This document shows, in pieces, positions 1-11,310 of a DNA stretch of 64,000 nucleotides. Position 1 is the stretch's first letter. The number at the start of each line of letters is the position of its first letter. The stretch is from Leucocoprinus leucothites (lineage: Eukaryota > Basidiomycota > Agaricomycetes > Agaricales > Agaricaceae), in NCBI GenBank assembly GCA_013368445.1, contig JAACJO010000016.1, forward strand, positions 248,001 through 312,000. Direction: 5' to 3'. The notes below the pieces were generated by a model that was given only the letters and a program-made list of their open reading frames with translations, had not been told where the DNA came from and ran no database searches. A program made the position numbers and the translations under genes.

Positions 1-1856
1 ATGCACTATAAAGCATGAAAGAAAGTGAGCAAATACCCTCTGTGAGGGAAGAGCTCGAGGGCGTACTTTACAGCAGCAGTAACCTCTGCACTATTTCCAT
101 GCAATACATCGACCACATATGCTCCGCAAGGCGTCAACGCGCTATCACACTAGAGACAGAGAACACAAATCCAGACAACATAAGTTTCTCCAAAATAGTC
201 GCAGAAAAAAAGGAAACTTACGCCAACTCCATTCAAGAAGAAGCAAACAAAGTTCAACGCCAACCCAAGCTTTCCAGGCACATACTTCGTAATTAAACCC
301 GACGCAAGAACAGTAATCGGCAAATAGAAACTGTACAAGCACGCGCGCAGCCGATCTTCGGGGTACCAATAGCCTCGAATCTTTTTGTATCTGATTACTG
401 TTTTATCGGATATCCAACCTGCGAGTGGTGCACCGACTAAATTATAAATGGGAAGGCAAAGGGACAGCACAGTTAATTGGTAGATTGGAAAGGGGTGTGA
501 AAAATGTATGACACGTACTTGCGTTGCCTATGCCAAGGGGGAGGAAGCAGGCGCCGATAAGTGCTTCGTTCTCGATGCCATAACGCTTTCCCTAATTATG
601 GAAATGAGCTCATTATGGACGTGAGAGAACGCCGGCATTGTGAACGTACAATTGTATAGGGTAGGGGAATCATTAAAGCTTTCAAGGGAAGGAACCAGCA
701 TAAGATGGAGGCCAGAAAACAGAGAAAAGACGCTCACCAAAGTCGGTCAGCACCGCGAGATACCCAATGAATCCCTACAATCCAACCCCACATAATTCGT
801 TAGCTTTTCATTTTCGTAATCTTCCCAGCAAGTGACATGCTTACCGCAGCCAAAATATTTGGGCTCCGAAGCATTAGCAGCTGAGCCAACGGGTTCAACA
901 TCACGGGCCTCCACTTCGGGTGCGCCTTTCCAGAGCGTTTTAATTCATCGACGCCCATCGTCCCAGGATGACTCGTTTCGGGGAAAAAGAAGAAAATACA
1001 AAACAGAGCACCAACCGCAAAAACGGATAACCCATAATGTATTCCTCGCCATGACCAGTAGTGAGCTATTATACCACCGATTGTTGGTGCGAGAGCGAGA
1101 CCGAGGAGACCAGTCTACACAAAGGCGGATCAATTAGAAGTCTGGTGCTTCGACGGCAGAGAGAAAGAAAGCAAGAGCAAGACGCACCCCGAAATAACTC
1201 CCTAAAGCTGTTCCTCTCTCCTCTAACCTATATATATCACCAATCACACCAGCTCCGACTGAAAGACCGGGGGATGCACCCATTCCTTGGATGAATCGCC
1301 AAATCATAAGCTGCTGGACAGTTTGTGCTGTGGCGACGCCCAAAGAGGCTATGGTCATGACGGGGAGACACCATAGGTAACTTGGTCGACGGCCATCTGT
1401 TTATCGGGTTCAGCTGAAGCCCTAGAGGGATGATGAAAAAAACTGGTGGTTAAACTCACAGAATTTGGAGTATTTGGAGCCAATAAGGCCACCGAACGAG
1501 GCTGCGAGAATGTATATGCTCACAGCGTAACTGGTGTAATGTCAGGGTGGTATTGAGAGATAGTTAGCAGATTGAAGGTGCGATGATAACCGAAATTAAC
1601 AATCACCTGATAACCTCACCCGTCGAATCGAGATCCTTGGCAACCTGCGGTATAGAAGGAACAAAAGTTCCAGAAGTGAAGACTGGGAAGAACTCTCCTT
1701 CAAAGAAGAGTCAGGATCAGTAAAGTAGGGAAACATACAGGCAACGAGTCCGCCCCACGACACAATCGCGACCAAAAGTCTCTTCTTGCTAGCTGAGAAT
1801 CGCTCATACACCAGGTCATGTTTATTTGGTAATAATGACGTCTCTTCGGTAGTCAT
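1..1856 (-). CDS. MFS transporter, copy A (3' end cut by window edge)
   Basis: Multi-spanning Major Facilitator Superfamily transporter, DHA1-like by overall pattern, expected in a membrane; substrate unknown. The start is the ATG of MTTEETSLLPNKHD at 1856, chosen because the same start is conserved in the other copies. Visible features include the motif GAPLAGWISDK near 400-440 (MFS loop motif A-like), the RGYWYPEDRLRA segment, the HPGTMGVDELKRSG loop near 920-950 and several hydrophobic segments. The first intron runs from GTATGT to CCCAG near 1680-1755 at the same position as in the other copies. Exons read through where checked. The last exon is missing: base 5 is about the acceptor of the final intron. 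It is a direct repeat of copy B at an offset of about 2997 bp. It could be functional if the rest lies outside the window. Confidence 0.8.
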
Positions 1857-2153
1857 GCCTGTCGTTGATGAGAGGACGGAAGAAAAGGAAGGAGAAATGA
1901 ATTCTCGACCCCGCGCAGGTTGAAGAGGGAAAAAAGGGTCAATTACAGAGGTGATCAAAATACTTATGTGATCCTAGGTTTACAAATCCCACTCTGACTC
2001 GACTCATCATGCATCACGTTGGACTTTTGGGCTACAATCGTCTCTGTAATAACCCATAGCAGTTCGTGGAAGGTCCGAGCTATGGGTTATGACAGAGTAT
2101 GGGTTATGAGAAGGATCGAAAAATACTATTCAAATAATCGATTAAAAATGTAT
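1857..2153. other. Intergenic, 5' flank of MFS copy A
   Basis: No gene seen. The part next to the MFS start resembles the 5' flank of MFS copy B. Around 2045-2115 the heptamer-like word TATGGGTTAT occurs in both orientations, giving a small imperfect inverted repeat. Confidence 0.4.
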
Positions 2154-2411
2154 TTAAAATACCCCAGCCCCTCCTGAAGTCGATGAGCTTGTGTATAAGT
2201 CAAAAGTAACGTCCGCCTTTGGATGTTCCTTCAACAAGGTAATGATGGCCGCCTCATCAATGAGGTTGGCTTCATTGTCGAGCCACTCAGCATCTTCCTC
2301 AGTGATCTTCTGAACTTGTGAGAGCTTGTTTTGAAGAAGTGTCCTACGAGAATGAGGCTGTTGCTCGAGTTTTCTGAGCCTTCTTTCGAGTATCTCAACC
2401 CAGTTATTGGG
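2154..2411 (-). pseudogene. Relic of an unidentified charged, helical protein
   Basis: On the minus strand one frame reads without stops for about 85 codons and ends at a TAA at 2154-2156. It contains the segments NNWVEILERRLRKLEQQ and ITEEDAEWLDNEANLIDEA, which are acidic and helical and may form a coiled coil. No start codon or intron structure was found, and the neighbouring sequence is not coding. I do not recognise the family; a fragment of a transposon-associated protein is possible. It lies between two MFS copies and is absent from the other units of the array. Confidence 0.35.
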
Positions 2412-2861
2412 AAATATAGGGGGCGTAGAAACTGTTTTGTACAGCTAGGTCTATTCAAGATTCTGTCCTCGGTAGCCGGCACAGAACAAGCGCCCAAATG
2501 TTGAGCTCCTAATCCACTTATTTACCATATATGCTCACCGGCGCTGTGGATTTTGTCCGCCCCAGAGCTATTGAATATCGGTGAAACCACGTCCAGTGTC
2601 GGTATTTCAAGAGTACTCTCAGTATGGAAATACTTCTATTGATCATCCCAAGAATATAGCGGATCTAGTTCCGTCAATACATGGGTATTTCCATCTAAAG
2701 GATAAATTGGAAGGGTATACCACATCCACACCTCTAGCATCTAATTTTCATCCGCATTTGAATACCCAATATCCACCCAAGCACGCATAGAATCTCCATA
2801 AATAATCGTTATAATCGTTATACTAATATTCCAAACGTTTGAATAAACTGAGATCCAGAGG
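2412..2861. other. Intergenic between relic and MFS copy B
   Basis: No convincing gene. A 69-codon plus-strand frame at 2581-2790 starts only with GTG and has no recognisable features. The last 60 bases match the 3' flank type found after the other MFS copies (A/T-rich, with repeats of ATCGTTATA). Confidence 0.4.
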
Positions 2862-4853
2862 TTAAAAGTGGAAAGAGACGTACAAGAATCCTGTCAATGC
2901 GAATACTGCAACGACACCATTGGTGAAGACGTGTCCGTAGTTGTTGATCATAGGAAGGAGCATCGCTGTTGTAATCGCGAGTGCAACTGATCGGAATGCA
3001 CTATAAAGCGTGAAAGAAAGTGAGTAAATACCACCCGCGAGGGAAGAGCTTGAGGGCGTACTTTACAGCAGCAGTAACCTCCGCGCTATTTCCATGCAAC
3101 ACATCGACCACATATGCTCCGCAAGGCGTCAATGCGATATCACACTAGAGACAGAGAACACAAATCCAGCAAGCATAAGTTTCTCCAAAATAGTCGCAGA
3201 AAAAAAGGAAACTTACGCCAACTCCATTTAAGAAGAAGCAAACAAAGTTCAACGCCAACCCAAGCTTTCCAGGCACATACTTCGTGATTAAACCCGACGC
3301 AAGAACAGTAATCGGCAAATAGAAACTGTACAAGCACGCGCGTAGCCGATCTTCGGGGTACCAATAGCCTCGAATCTTTTTGTATCTGATTACCATTTTA
3401 TCGGATATCCAACCTGCGAGTGGTGCACCGACTAAATTACAAAAGGGAAGGCAAAGGGTCAGTACATTTGGCTGATAGATTGAAAAGGGGTGTAAGAAAT
3501 ATATGACACGTACTTGCGTTGCCTATGCCAAGGGGGAGGAAGCAGGCGCCAATAAGTGCTTCATTCTCGATGCCATAACGCTTTCCCTGATTATGGAAAT
3601 GAGCTCATTATGGACATGAGAGAACGCCGGCATTGTGAACGTACAATTGTATAGGGTAGGGGAATCATTAAAGCTTTCAAGGGAAGGAATCAGCATGAGA
3701 TGGAGGCCAGAAAATAGAGAAAAGGCGCTCACTAAAGTCCGTCAGCAACGCGAGATATCCAATGAATCCCTAAAATCCAGTCCCCACATAATCCATCAGT
3801 CTTTCGTGGTCGCCCCCAACAGGCGATGTGCTTACCACAGCCAAAATGTTTGGGCTCCGAAGCATCAACAGCTGAGCCAACGGGTTCAACATCACGGGCC
3901 TCCCCTTTGGGTGCGTCTTTCCAGAGCGCTTTAATTCATCAACCCCCCTCGTCCCAGGATGACTCGTTTCGGGGAAAAAGAAGAAGATACAGAATAGAGC
4001 GCCAAGCGCAAAAACGGCGAGTCCATAATGTATCCCTCGCCATGACCAGTAGTGAGCCGTTACACCACCGATTGTTGGTGCGAGTGCAAGACCAAGGAGA
4101 CCGGTCTGTGTAGTAGCGGATCAATTAGGAGTTTGAGGTTTCGGGGGCAGAGAGAAAGAAGAGTAAGAGCAAGACGCACCCCAAAATAACTCCCTAAAGC
4201 TGCTCCTCTCTCTTCTAGCCTATAAATATCGCCAATCACACCAGCTCCGACTGAAAGACCGGGGGATGCACCCATTCCTTGGATGAATCGCCAGAACATG
4301 AGTTGCTGGACAGTTTGCGCTGTCGCGACGCCCAAAGAGGCGACGATCATGACGGGGAGACACCATAGGTAACTTGGTCGACGGCCATCTGTTTCTCTTG
4401 TTCAGCTGAAGCCCTGGAGGGATGGTACAAAAAAAAGAAACTGGTGGTTGGACTCACAGAATTTGGAGTATTTGGAGCCAATAAGACCACCGCACGAGGC
4501 TGCGAAAATGTATATGCTTACAGCATAGCTGATACAGTGTCAGGGTAATATTGAGAGGTAGTTAGCAGACTGAAGGTGCTTGATGACCGAAATTAACAAT
4601 CACCTGATAACCTCACCCGTCGAATCAAGGTCCTTGGCAACTTGTGGTATAGAAGGAACAAAAGTTCCAGAAGTGAAGACTGGGAAGAAATTTCCGTCAA
4701 AGGAGCGTCAGCATCAGCCAAGCACGGGGACATACAGGCAACAAGTCCACCCCACGACACAATCGCTACCAAAAGTCTCTTCTTGCCAGCTGAGAATCGT
4801 TCGTACACCAGATCATGTTTATTCGGCAATAATGGCGTCTCCTCGGTAGTCAT
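2862..4853 (-). CDS. MFS transporter, copy B (complete)
   Basis: Complete MFS transporter gene, DHA1-like, substrate unknown, predicted polytopic membrane protein. The start ATG at 4853 begins MTTEETPLLPNKHDLVYERF; the stop TAA is at 2862-2864 after ..VFALTGFLYVSFHF. Introns are conserved with the other copies: one follows WGGLVA, one lies between PYTI and GKRYGIENEAL, and one splits AAVK from NAFRSVALAI (acceptor CTTTATAG near 3000-3008). Key segments are GAPLAGWISDK, RGYWYPEDRLRA and ASPGLSVGAGVIGDIYRLEE. No disabling change was found in the parts checked. It sits at the head of a unit followed by an Ifi-6-16-like gene on the same strand, about 460 bp away. Confidence 0.82.
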
Positions 4854-5311
4854 GACTGTCCTGGATGAGAGGGACGGAAGAGAAGGAAGGAGAAATGAAC
4901 TCTCGGACCCGCGCAAGTTGAAGAGGGAAAAGGGTCAATACCAGATGTCGATCAAAATACTTATGTGATCCTGGGTTTAAAAATCCCACCCTGAGCACCC
5001 TGACTCGACTCATCATGTTGGACTGTTGGGCTATGGAGTCTCGAAACTTCGATTCCTTCATCTCCTTATAGCGAATATGGCAAGGGCCAGCGACACTTGG
5101 CCAGGTGGGGCTCACATGGCCGTTCCCGACTAACCCGGAGGTCCTGATGGAAGCCTAACATTATTTTTGAATACCTTTGCTTGATAATGGCGATTTTTCG
5201 ACGTTCAACGTTCAACAACTAGTGGAGGTTACACGAACAATGTTTTCACCCTCGACCGAAAGACGATCAAAAAACATGAAGAGAGTATTGCAAACTAACT
5301 GTAGATGTCTA
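4854..5311. other. Intergenic between MFS-B promoter and Ifi-6-16-like gene 1
   Basis: No gene seen. The same flank, about 460 bp, recurs at 10844-11310 before the second Ifi-6-16-like gene. This marks it as part of the repeated unit. Confidence 0.5.
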
Positions 5312-6207
5312 TCAAGGGTCGTCACCGATATCTCCGAGAAAGTGGACCAAATCACGATCCCCATCACTCGTATCACCTTGGCCTGCAGCAGCAGCAGCTC
5401 CGGCTCCGATAGCTCCTGCAACAAAATTATACGCCACTGGAAATGCGGCTCTTGCTCCGATGGATTGCAAGACGGAAAAGACACCCCCTGTGGCACCTCC
5501 ATAAACTGCAGACTGAACCCCAGCGGCGATGGATCCTACCATCAGATGACACCATTAAATGCGCCCTTCGGCTGAGCAAAGAGAAGACTCACCCCCAGCT
5601 ACACCAGCGGATGTGAAACCAATTGCCCCGAGGAGGGGAATTCCGATCAAAGGAAGAGCAATTGCACTCCCGACTGCCGCAAGACCTACTTTAGCTGAAC
5701 AAGATATCAGAACCTACACCCCTTAGAAGGTATCACAATATTCACCGTAATGTCCTAGAGTCTCCTCCTCTAAACAAAACTATCTCAGTATCCACCGTCT
5801 AAGTTCCTGGAGACTATCAACCACTCACCACACAGTTGGAAAAATACATGTTTCAACTGTTCCCAGTTCCAAAAGCGCCCTGCCTGGAAATACCCCTCCC
5901 TCTTCATCTTTCGTATCAACTTCAACAATCGTTCCTTGAATCCAGTCTCTCCTTCGGGCGCGACAGGAATCCAAGCAAGCAACGCATTAGCCCATTGTTG
6001 ACGAGGAATGTTTCGCCCTTGAGCGCGTTGTCCTACATCTTGCACCCAAGAAGTTAGCTTATCTTTCCCAGCTAGAGGTCCTGGAAATAGCTCAGGGTGC
6101 TCCGAGGAAGGCGCCCTGTGCCATTGGGTCAGGATCTGTAGCAGATGGTCTCTGGAGTATGGATTGGGCGCGCCGACCCCTGGAGGTAGTACCGGGAGTT
6201 GATTCAT
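5312..6207 (-). CDS. Ifi-6-16 (ISG12/IFI27-like) family protein 1
   Basis: Predicted 234-aa protein from three exons (6207-5829, 5694-5593, 5535-5312; total 705 nt, in frame). Residues 1-126 are a helical, Trp-rich region unlike any domain I know (..LLQILTQWHRAP.., ..QQWANALLAWIPVAPEG..). Residues about 127-215 are a Gly/Ala-rich hydrophobic region with the Ifi-6-16 signature GFTSAGVAGGSIAAGVQS followed by GGVFSVLQSIGARAAF. The C-terminal tail is acidic and ends GDIGDDP. Animal members of this family (IFI27, IFI6) act at mitochondria and other membranes in apoptosis and antiviral responses; the role in fungi is not settled. I chose the ATG at 6207 because the paralogs share MNQL/MTQL there; 6216 is an alternative. 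The gene is divergent to NACHT gene N1. Confidence 0.8.
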
Positions 6208-6698
6208 GGTGAGCAAGAAATACTATGTGAGACTATGAGGTTACTTTGGGCTCAGGCGTTCATCCCTCTAGGTACGCTCACTTATATGCACTCATTTGCT
6301 GAGTTTGAATCTATTTTGAGCTTCGTGAACTTCTTCATTGCCTCGCCGGACCAGCATGCTTGAGCGTTCATTGATACTTGGAATCGTCATCTATCGGCAC
6401 CAGCTTCTTCGTGCACCCCTATCGCAGCAGTGAGACGCTGGTAAGAAGATTTGGACACTGAAAACTGCGAGATTTAACCATCGCTATTCTGATATCTAGG
6501 AGCTTCCACGACCTGCGTTTCAGACAGCTCAATCTCATAAGAATGTCTGGTATCAACAGTGAGAATGTTCGTCTATAAAATGACAATTTCCGACGAAACG
6601 AAGCACTCCCTGTAGATAACCCATCTGCTTCTACTATCACTTCATCAACACGTTTTATCCGGCCGTATCTCTAGGGACCCACCATGCCAAGGCTTGGC
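6208..6698. other. Intergenic, repeated-unit spacer
   Basis: Non-coding as far as I can see. It is a diverged copy of 12199-12655 in the next unit and contains no open frame of note. Confidence 0.45.
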
Positions 6699-7153
6699 TT
6701 AAGGTTCATGCTTTATGTCGCCCGGGAGATCATTCTCATCCTTGTTAATGCCAATGTGAACTTCAAGAAGTCAGAATAACAAGGCTCATAAGCACTGACT
6801 GCCGCAGACCCTGAAATCATGGGGCCATTAGAAGCATGACACAAGAAGCCGTCTGGCACTCACGAGCTACCACACCGCTTGCCATGCGTGCTATGGTCTC
6901 GGACCCAGCCGTCGGTAGCATTACCAACGCTGCTCCCCCAACAGTGGCGCCACCAAGAAGCACGACCCCAGAGATATAGGCTCCCAATTTGGCTGAACAA
7001 ATGTAATGATTCGATGTTATCCGGCTGCCTAAGTTCACCAGTAGATAAGTTGAGACTTACGACGGCTTTTTTTGACATCCCGAGATACTCAAAAAATTGA
7101 GTAAATCCGAGTCAAGGAAAGCCTAACGACGAGATAACTCACCACAGGTCTCT
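6699..7153 (-). pseudogene. Deleted copy of the second Ifi-6-16-like gene
   Basis: This stretch matches the intact paralog at 12656-13635 but has two deletions. The middle exon is present (KLGAYISGVVLLGGATVGGAALV.. read on the minus strand near 6860-7000). Most of the last exon is missing: the sequence jumps from the stop-codon region near 6750 to the intron near 6760. The whole N-terminal exon (about 770 bp including flank) is also missing; similarity stops near 7153 and resumes with sequence found at about 13920 in the intact unit. It cannot make the full protein. Confidence 0.75.
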
Positions 7154-7725
7154 GCTTCTATAACCCATCTCACCACCTGTACTCAATACGCGTATCGCTT
7201 CCGTATGGGCCGCTTACGCCTCACATCTTCTGTGGGGTACAGTGAATGTTTGTTCTACACTATTGTCCCTTCTTTTGCGAGACCTCGTACAAAGCATGTA
7301 CTCCATGGCAGGGGTTGAGGCAATACCACACTAACTTTGCTTGGCTTAATGATAGACCGGGGCATGCACGAGGGCCAGAGAATCTCGCGATGAGTTAGTT
7401 AATAGCACTTGCGAAACATTGGAGCACGACTATGCAGCTAAGTAGTGTGAGCTGCCTACTCGATAGCTTCCTCGGTCAAAATCGAGCTCCTCTACGATCT
7501 AATTTCCGAAAGTTGGAATGAACCCCACGCATCCCAGTGACACGATCATTATCACCAATGTTTGGTTGGGGCGGGAATGCAGTGACGCAAAGTTTAAGGA
7601 AGACATAGGAATACACAAGTGTACACATAGCTAGGAAAAGCTGTTGACCGGCCGCTGAGCCCATTAATCACCGACCCACGCCTGGTCAACAAGAACCTTC
7701 ATTTCCGAGCCTGCAATACGTCCCG
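7154..7725 (+). other. Upstream region of NACHT gene N1
   Basis: No gene seen. The last 250 bp resemble the flanks upstream of the other NACHT copies, including a GTGACACGATCATTATCACCA-type stretch and a GTACACA-rich stretch. It is probably the 5' regulatory and leader region. Confidence 0.45.
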
Positions 7726-10103
7726 ATGGATAGCGATTTATCTCAGATGAATCGACCCAACAACTTGGCACCAACCTCTGGTGCATTCTTCCAGTCAGCT
7801 CAGCATTTCAAAGTGGAAAGTTCCGTCTTCGTTGGCCATCAAACCAATATCTATCACAGCGACATAGGTGAGTATACGTCCGAACCAGAGCCAGAATGAA
7901 ACCCCTAACAGCTGGTCATGCCCAGCGTTCTTAGAAAAACTGGCATTTTACACCATTTCTGGAGCCTCGTTCAATTCATCCGCTCGCGACCCTCCCCCTC
8001 GATGTCACCCTCAGACAAGAACCACTATCCTCCAACGGGTTCACGAGTTTCTCGCCTGTCCTTTAGCCCCCAGGAGGATACTATGGCTATGTGGGTATGC
8101 CGGGGTAGGCAAATCTGCAATCGTCCAGACCGTTACAGAATCCCTCTCCACATCTGCTCAAGCACTGGGCTACCATCTTGGCGCAGCAGTATTTTTTTCG
8201 GGGCCAAACAATCGTAACAATCCCAAACGACTCTTCCCTACTGTGGCCTATCAGCTAGCTACGCAATCTCCTGCCTATAGAGAGTTCGTCATATCGCAAT
8301 TGGCTACTGATCCCCTGTTGTGCGAAAAATCCATGACGGAACAATTCCGGCTTCTGCTAGCCGTTCCTTTTGCAGAGCGGCGGATTGACCGAGATGCCGG
8401 TTCTCTGGTCATCATGTTGGATGGGCTTGACGAGTGCAACGGCGATAGAGAACAAGTAGAGATCATCATGCTTGTCAGCCGGTTTATTATCCAACACCCA
8501 GACGTACCGATCCTCTGGGTAATAGCCAGCCGCCCAGAACCACATATACGTAACGCTTTCTCGCGGTTCCCTACCTTTCTGGAGGAAATCGTCCCGATCG
8601 ACTCCAATGAAGCTTGTAAAGACGTTGAGCTTTATCTGCACCGCTCATTCGATAAAATTCGAGAGGACTACCCCGAGTGTTTTTCCGCGCAGGTTCAATG
8701 GCCTTCAGAAAAACAGTTTTTGACATTATCCACTGTCGCATCCGGGCATTTTGCACTTGCGACGACTGCTGTGCGCTTCGTGGAGGACCCAGAATATGGG
8801 AATCCTGTTTCGCGATTGGAAGAAGTACTCGCTGTCGTTGATCCTCATTCGGCTGCTGGCGTGAAAGGCATGGCCAACCCACTGGCTGCCCTCGACGCTC
8901 TCTATACTCGCATCTTGTCTTCCATCTCAAAAGACATACTTCCGACAACATTAGGAGTCTTGGCATACAACCATTGGGCTTTCTTATCTCTCCACAATCT
9001 CAGGGCTCCAGCAAACTTCTGGACACTCGGGCAAAGCGACGTTTATAGTACTTTGCGAAAATTGCACTCTGTGTTATCCGTGCCAACACCAGACCTTGTT
9101 GACGATCACGATATTGAGATTTATCACAGATCATTTGATGACTACCTCCTGGATTCTCAGCGTTCAGGAAGCTTTTACCTTTTTTCTCAAGAGCAGTATG
9201 GAGACTGGTTGCAAGCCAGCATACGTATCTTGTGTCAAGCTGTCAGTCCTAGTGGCCGTGAGTTCTTGTGGATGGTTCCTCAGATTACATACTGATTGGT
9301 AGTATTTTCGTATGGAAAGTGGCTCCAGAGAATATTTTATTATCATGGCCACCGCTAGAAGAAAAGGACAAGACTCAACATCAAATTCTGAAAAATGCGC
9401 TGCAAGCTGTGAGCAATAGTTTCTGCAAAGCATCGGAACCAGTTCGCCGTGAAGTCTTACCACGCCTGGCATACATCCTGAAACATCTCGACCTTGTAGA
9501 AGCTTCTTCGTTTGTAGGAACCTTTGGGTTTTATCATGATTTGTACTATGGATTCCGTGAGGTAATGCACCTTTACCAGCTAGAATGACAGCATTCCCGC
9601 TGACACTCCCAGTTTTTTTACAACCCAAGGAACCATGAACTCGGAAATGCGCGCGTTTTCCATGCTGATCAGCTGGATTCCTCGCATATCGCCACGGATA
9701 GACCATGCTACGTGTTCCTGGAAGAAGCAGCCCTAGAAGAACCGTCGACAGACAAGAGAGCCTTGAATCCACTTGATATCGTTCATTGGAAAACTTCACA
9801 TAGCGGTGAACTAGCCGAGGTGAGTGTATGTCCCCCACTGACATCAGTCACAAAGGCTTGACAGTTATATTTTTCAAGCGGGAGAGACGGAGAGGCATTT
9901 ACTGCCATGCTGTGGGACCTTTGAATGCGGATGGGATGAAACAGGTTTCACTCGATGTAAAATCGTTATCCGTTGACGAACCTGCTTCAGAGGTATATAT
10001 TTGGGGGTTTGGCGAGAAAAGAGTGATTCTTTTCAAACGTAAATTCATTGTTGGGTCAGTAAAGCAGAGATGTATGTACATTGTCCCTTATCCAGAGCCA
10101 TGA
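7726..10103 (+). CDS. NACHT STAND receptor N1
   Basis: Complete NACHT-type STAND NTPase (fungal NLR-like), about 714 aa, five exons with the same splice sites as N2. A short N-terminal leader (MDSDLSQMNR.., with FFQSAQHFKVESSVFVGHQ) is followed by the first intron (GTGAGTATA..GCCCAG), then NACHT with Walker A GYAGVGKSAIVQ, Walker B LVIMLDGLDECNG and the sensor-like WVIASRPEPH. A winged-helix-like stretch ends in YHRSFDDYLLD. No WD40, ankyrin or TPR repeats follow; the protein ends in a conserved domain of about 150 aa finishing IVPYPEP. The last acceptor differs from N2 (TTTTTCAAG then CGG), adding a few residues in frame. Known relatives act in non-self recognition and regulated cell death; the ligand and effector here are unknown. 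It is divergent to the Ifi-6-16-like genes. Confidence 0.82.
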
Positions 10104-10494
10104 TTACAGAAATGGAATCGCTGGTATGATGGTTGTGTAGATGGTCAGAGTCCATATCATCGGACTCTTCTAAATGCTACCTGTGTGGGTTTGAAAGTCG
10201 GATGGACTAGATTTTGTATCTTTCGCACCGTTGTTCTGGTTGCCTGTATTTGATGACTATCCACACCCGATGTATTGTGCTTGCACTTCTTGTAACATCG
10301 GCCTCACAAAGAGGGGAAACACAGAATTATTGTTCGTCAGGCTGAGTCACGAAAGAGTGGATATCGGGAATAAGAACGATCCAGAGGTGAAATATCATGA
10401 TTACATATGCGTCAATGTCAAGAAGACTCATTGCAAAGGTGATATATGTCCCAACATGTACCAAAACCATTATATTCCCCGGAGAATATCGAAA
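10104..10494. other. 3' flank of N1
   Basis: No gene. This about 390-bp flank recurs after every NACHT copy (for example 22392-22781 and 37347-37736) and leads straight into SDH1 3'-end sequence. The 126-codon plus-strand frame over 10231-10611 overlaps the antisense SDH1 fragment and is judged spurious. Confidence 0.5.
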
Positions 10495-10733
10495 TTAGTA
10501 GATACGTTTGACGGGAGGAATACGCTTGCATTCGGTCTCGTCGAGGGTCTTGTCGATGGCACGGCGATAGGTGAGACGGACATCAGGGCTGCTCGCGCCG
10601 GGTTGGTATGAGAGCGTATGTTTCATCCAGTTCCCATCGTCACGCTCAGGATAGTCCTCACGGGCATGAGCTCCATGAGATTCCTTGCGAGCAGCGGCAG
10701 AATTTATGGTCTGAATTGCACATTGTAGAATTG
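10495..10733 (-). pseudogene. SDH1: SDH1 (SDHA) 3'-end fragment 1
   Basis: The minus strand encodes only the last exon of the succinate dehydrogenase flavoprotein: ..[16 protein letters not shown].. to the stop at 10495-10497, ending PPVKRIY. Relative to the intact gene at 37737-40085 it carries substitutions. At about 10730-10734 similarity ends abruptly inside the exon, where sequence from an MFS first exon begins. It is a non-functional duplication scar that marks the NACHT-SDH1 junction being copied with the receptor gene. Confidence 0.85.
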
Positions 10734-10734
10734 A

Positions 10735-10843
10735 GTCCACCCCACGACACAATTGTTACCAAAAGTCTCTTCTTGCCAGCTGAGAATCGTTCGTACACCA
10801 GATCATGTTTATCTGGCAATAATGGCGCCTCCTCGGTAGTCAT
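10735..10843 (-). pseudogene. MFS transporter exon-1 fragment
   Basis: The minus strand from the ATG at 10843 reads MTTEEAPLLPDKHDLVYERF and on to IVSWGGL, the start of the MFS copies. It then runs into SDH1 sequence at about 10734 rather than the first intron. Everything downstream of exon 1 is missing. This is a recombination joint between an MFS gene and the 3' end of an SDH1 gene, so the fragment is non-functional, although its promoter flank is retained. Confidence 0.85.
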
Positions 10844-11310
10844 GACTGTCCTGGATGAGAGGGACAGAAGAGAAGGAAGGAGAAGTGAACTCTCGGCCCC
10901 GCGCAAGTTGAAGAGGGAAAAGGGTCAATACCAGATGTCGATCAAAATATTCATGTGATCCTGGGTTTAAAAATCCCACCCTGAGCGCTTGAGCACCCTG
11001 ACTCGACTCATCATGTTGGACTTTTGGGCTACAGTATGGAAGGCTATGGAGTCTCGAAACTTCGATTCCTTCATCTCCTTATAGCGAATATGACAAAGGC
11101 CAGCGACATTTGACCAGGTAGGGCTCACATGGCCGTTCCCGACTTACCCGGAGGTCCTGATGGAAGCCTAACATTTTTTTCGAACACATTTGATTAATAA
11201 TGGGGATTGTTCAACGTTTAGTGGAGGTTACACGAACAATGTTTTCATCCTCGACCGAGAGAGAATCAAAAGACATGAAGAGAGTATCGCAAACTAACTG
11301 TAGATGTCTA
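10844..11310. other. Intergenic, copy of the MFS-B 5' flank
   Basis: Near-copy of 4854-5311 in the previous unit. No gene seen. Confidence 0.5.

Noticed and set aside
2581..2790. 69-codon plus-strand frame starting with GTG
   Set aside because: No ATG, no splice signals, no recognisable motif.
5177..5575. 132-codon plus-strand frame
   Set aside because: Antisense to the last exon of Ifi-6-16-like gene 1; its Ser/Cys-rich look comes from the complement of Ala/Gly codons.
9164..9844. 226-codon open frame on the minus strand
   Set aside because: Lies antisense to the NACHT N1 3' exons and introns. A shorter version recurs only because N2 is a copy. No family features.
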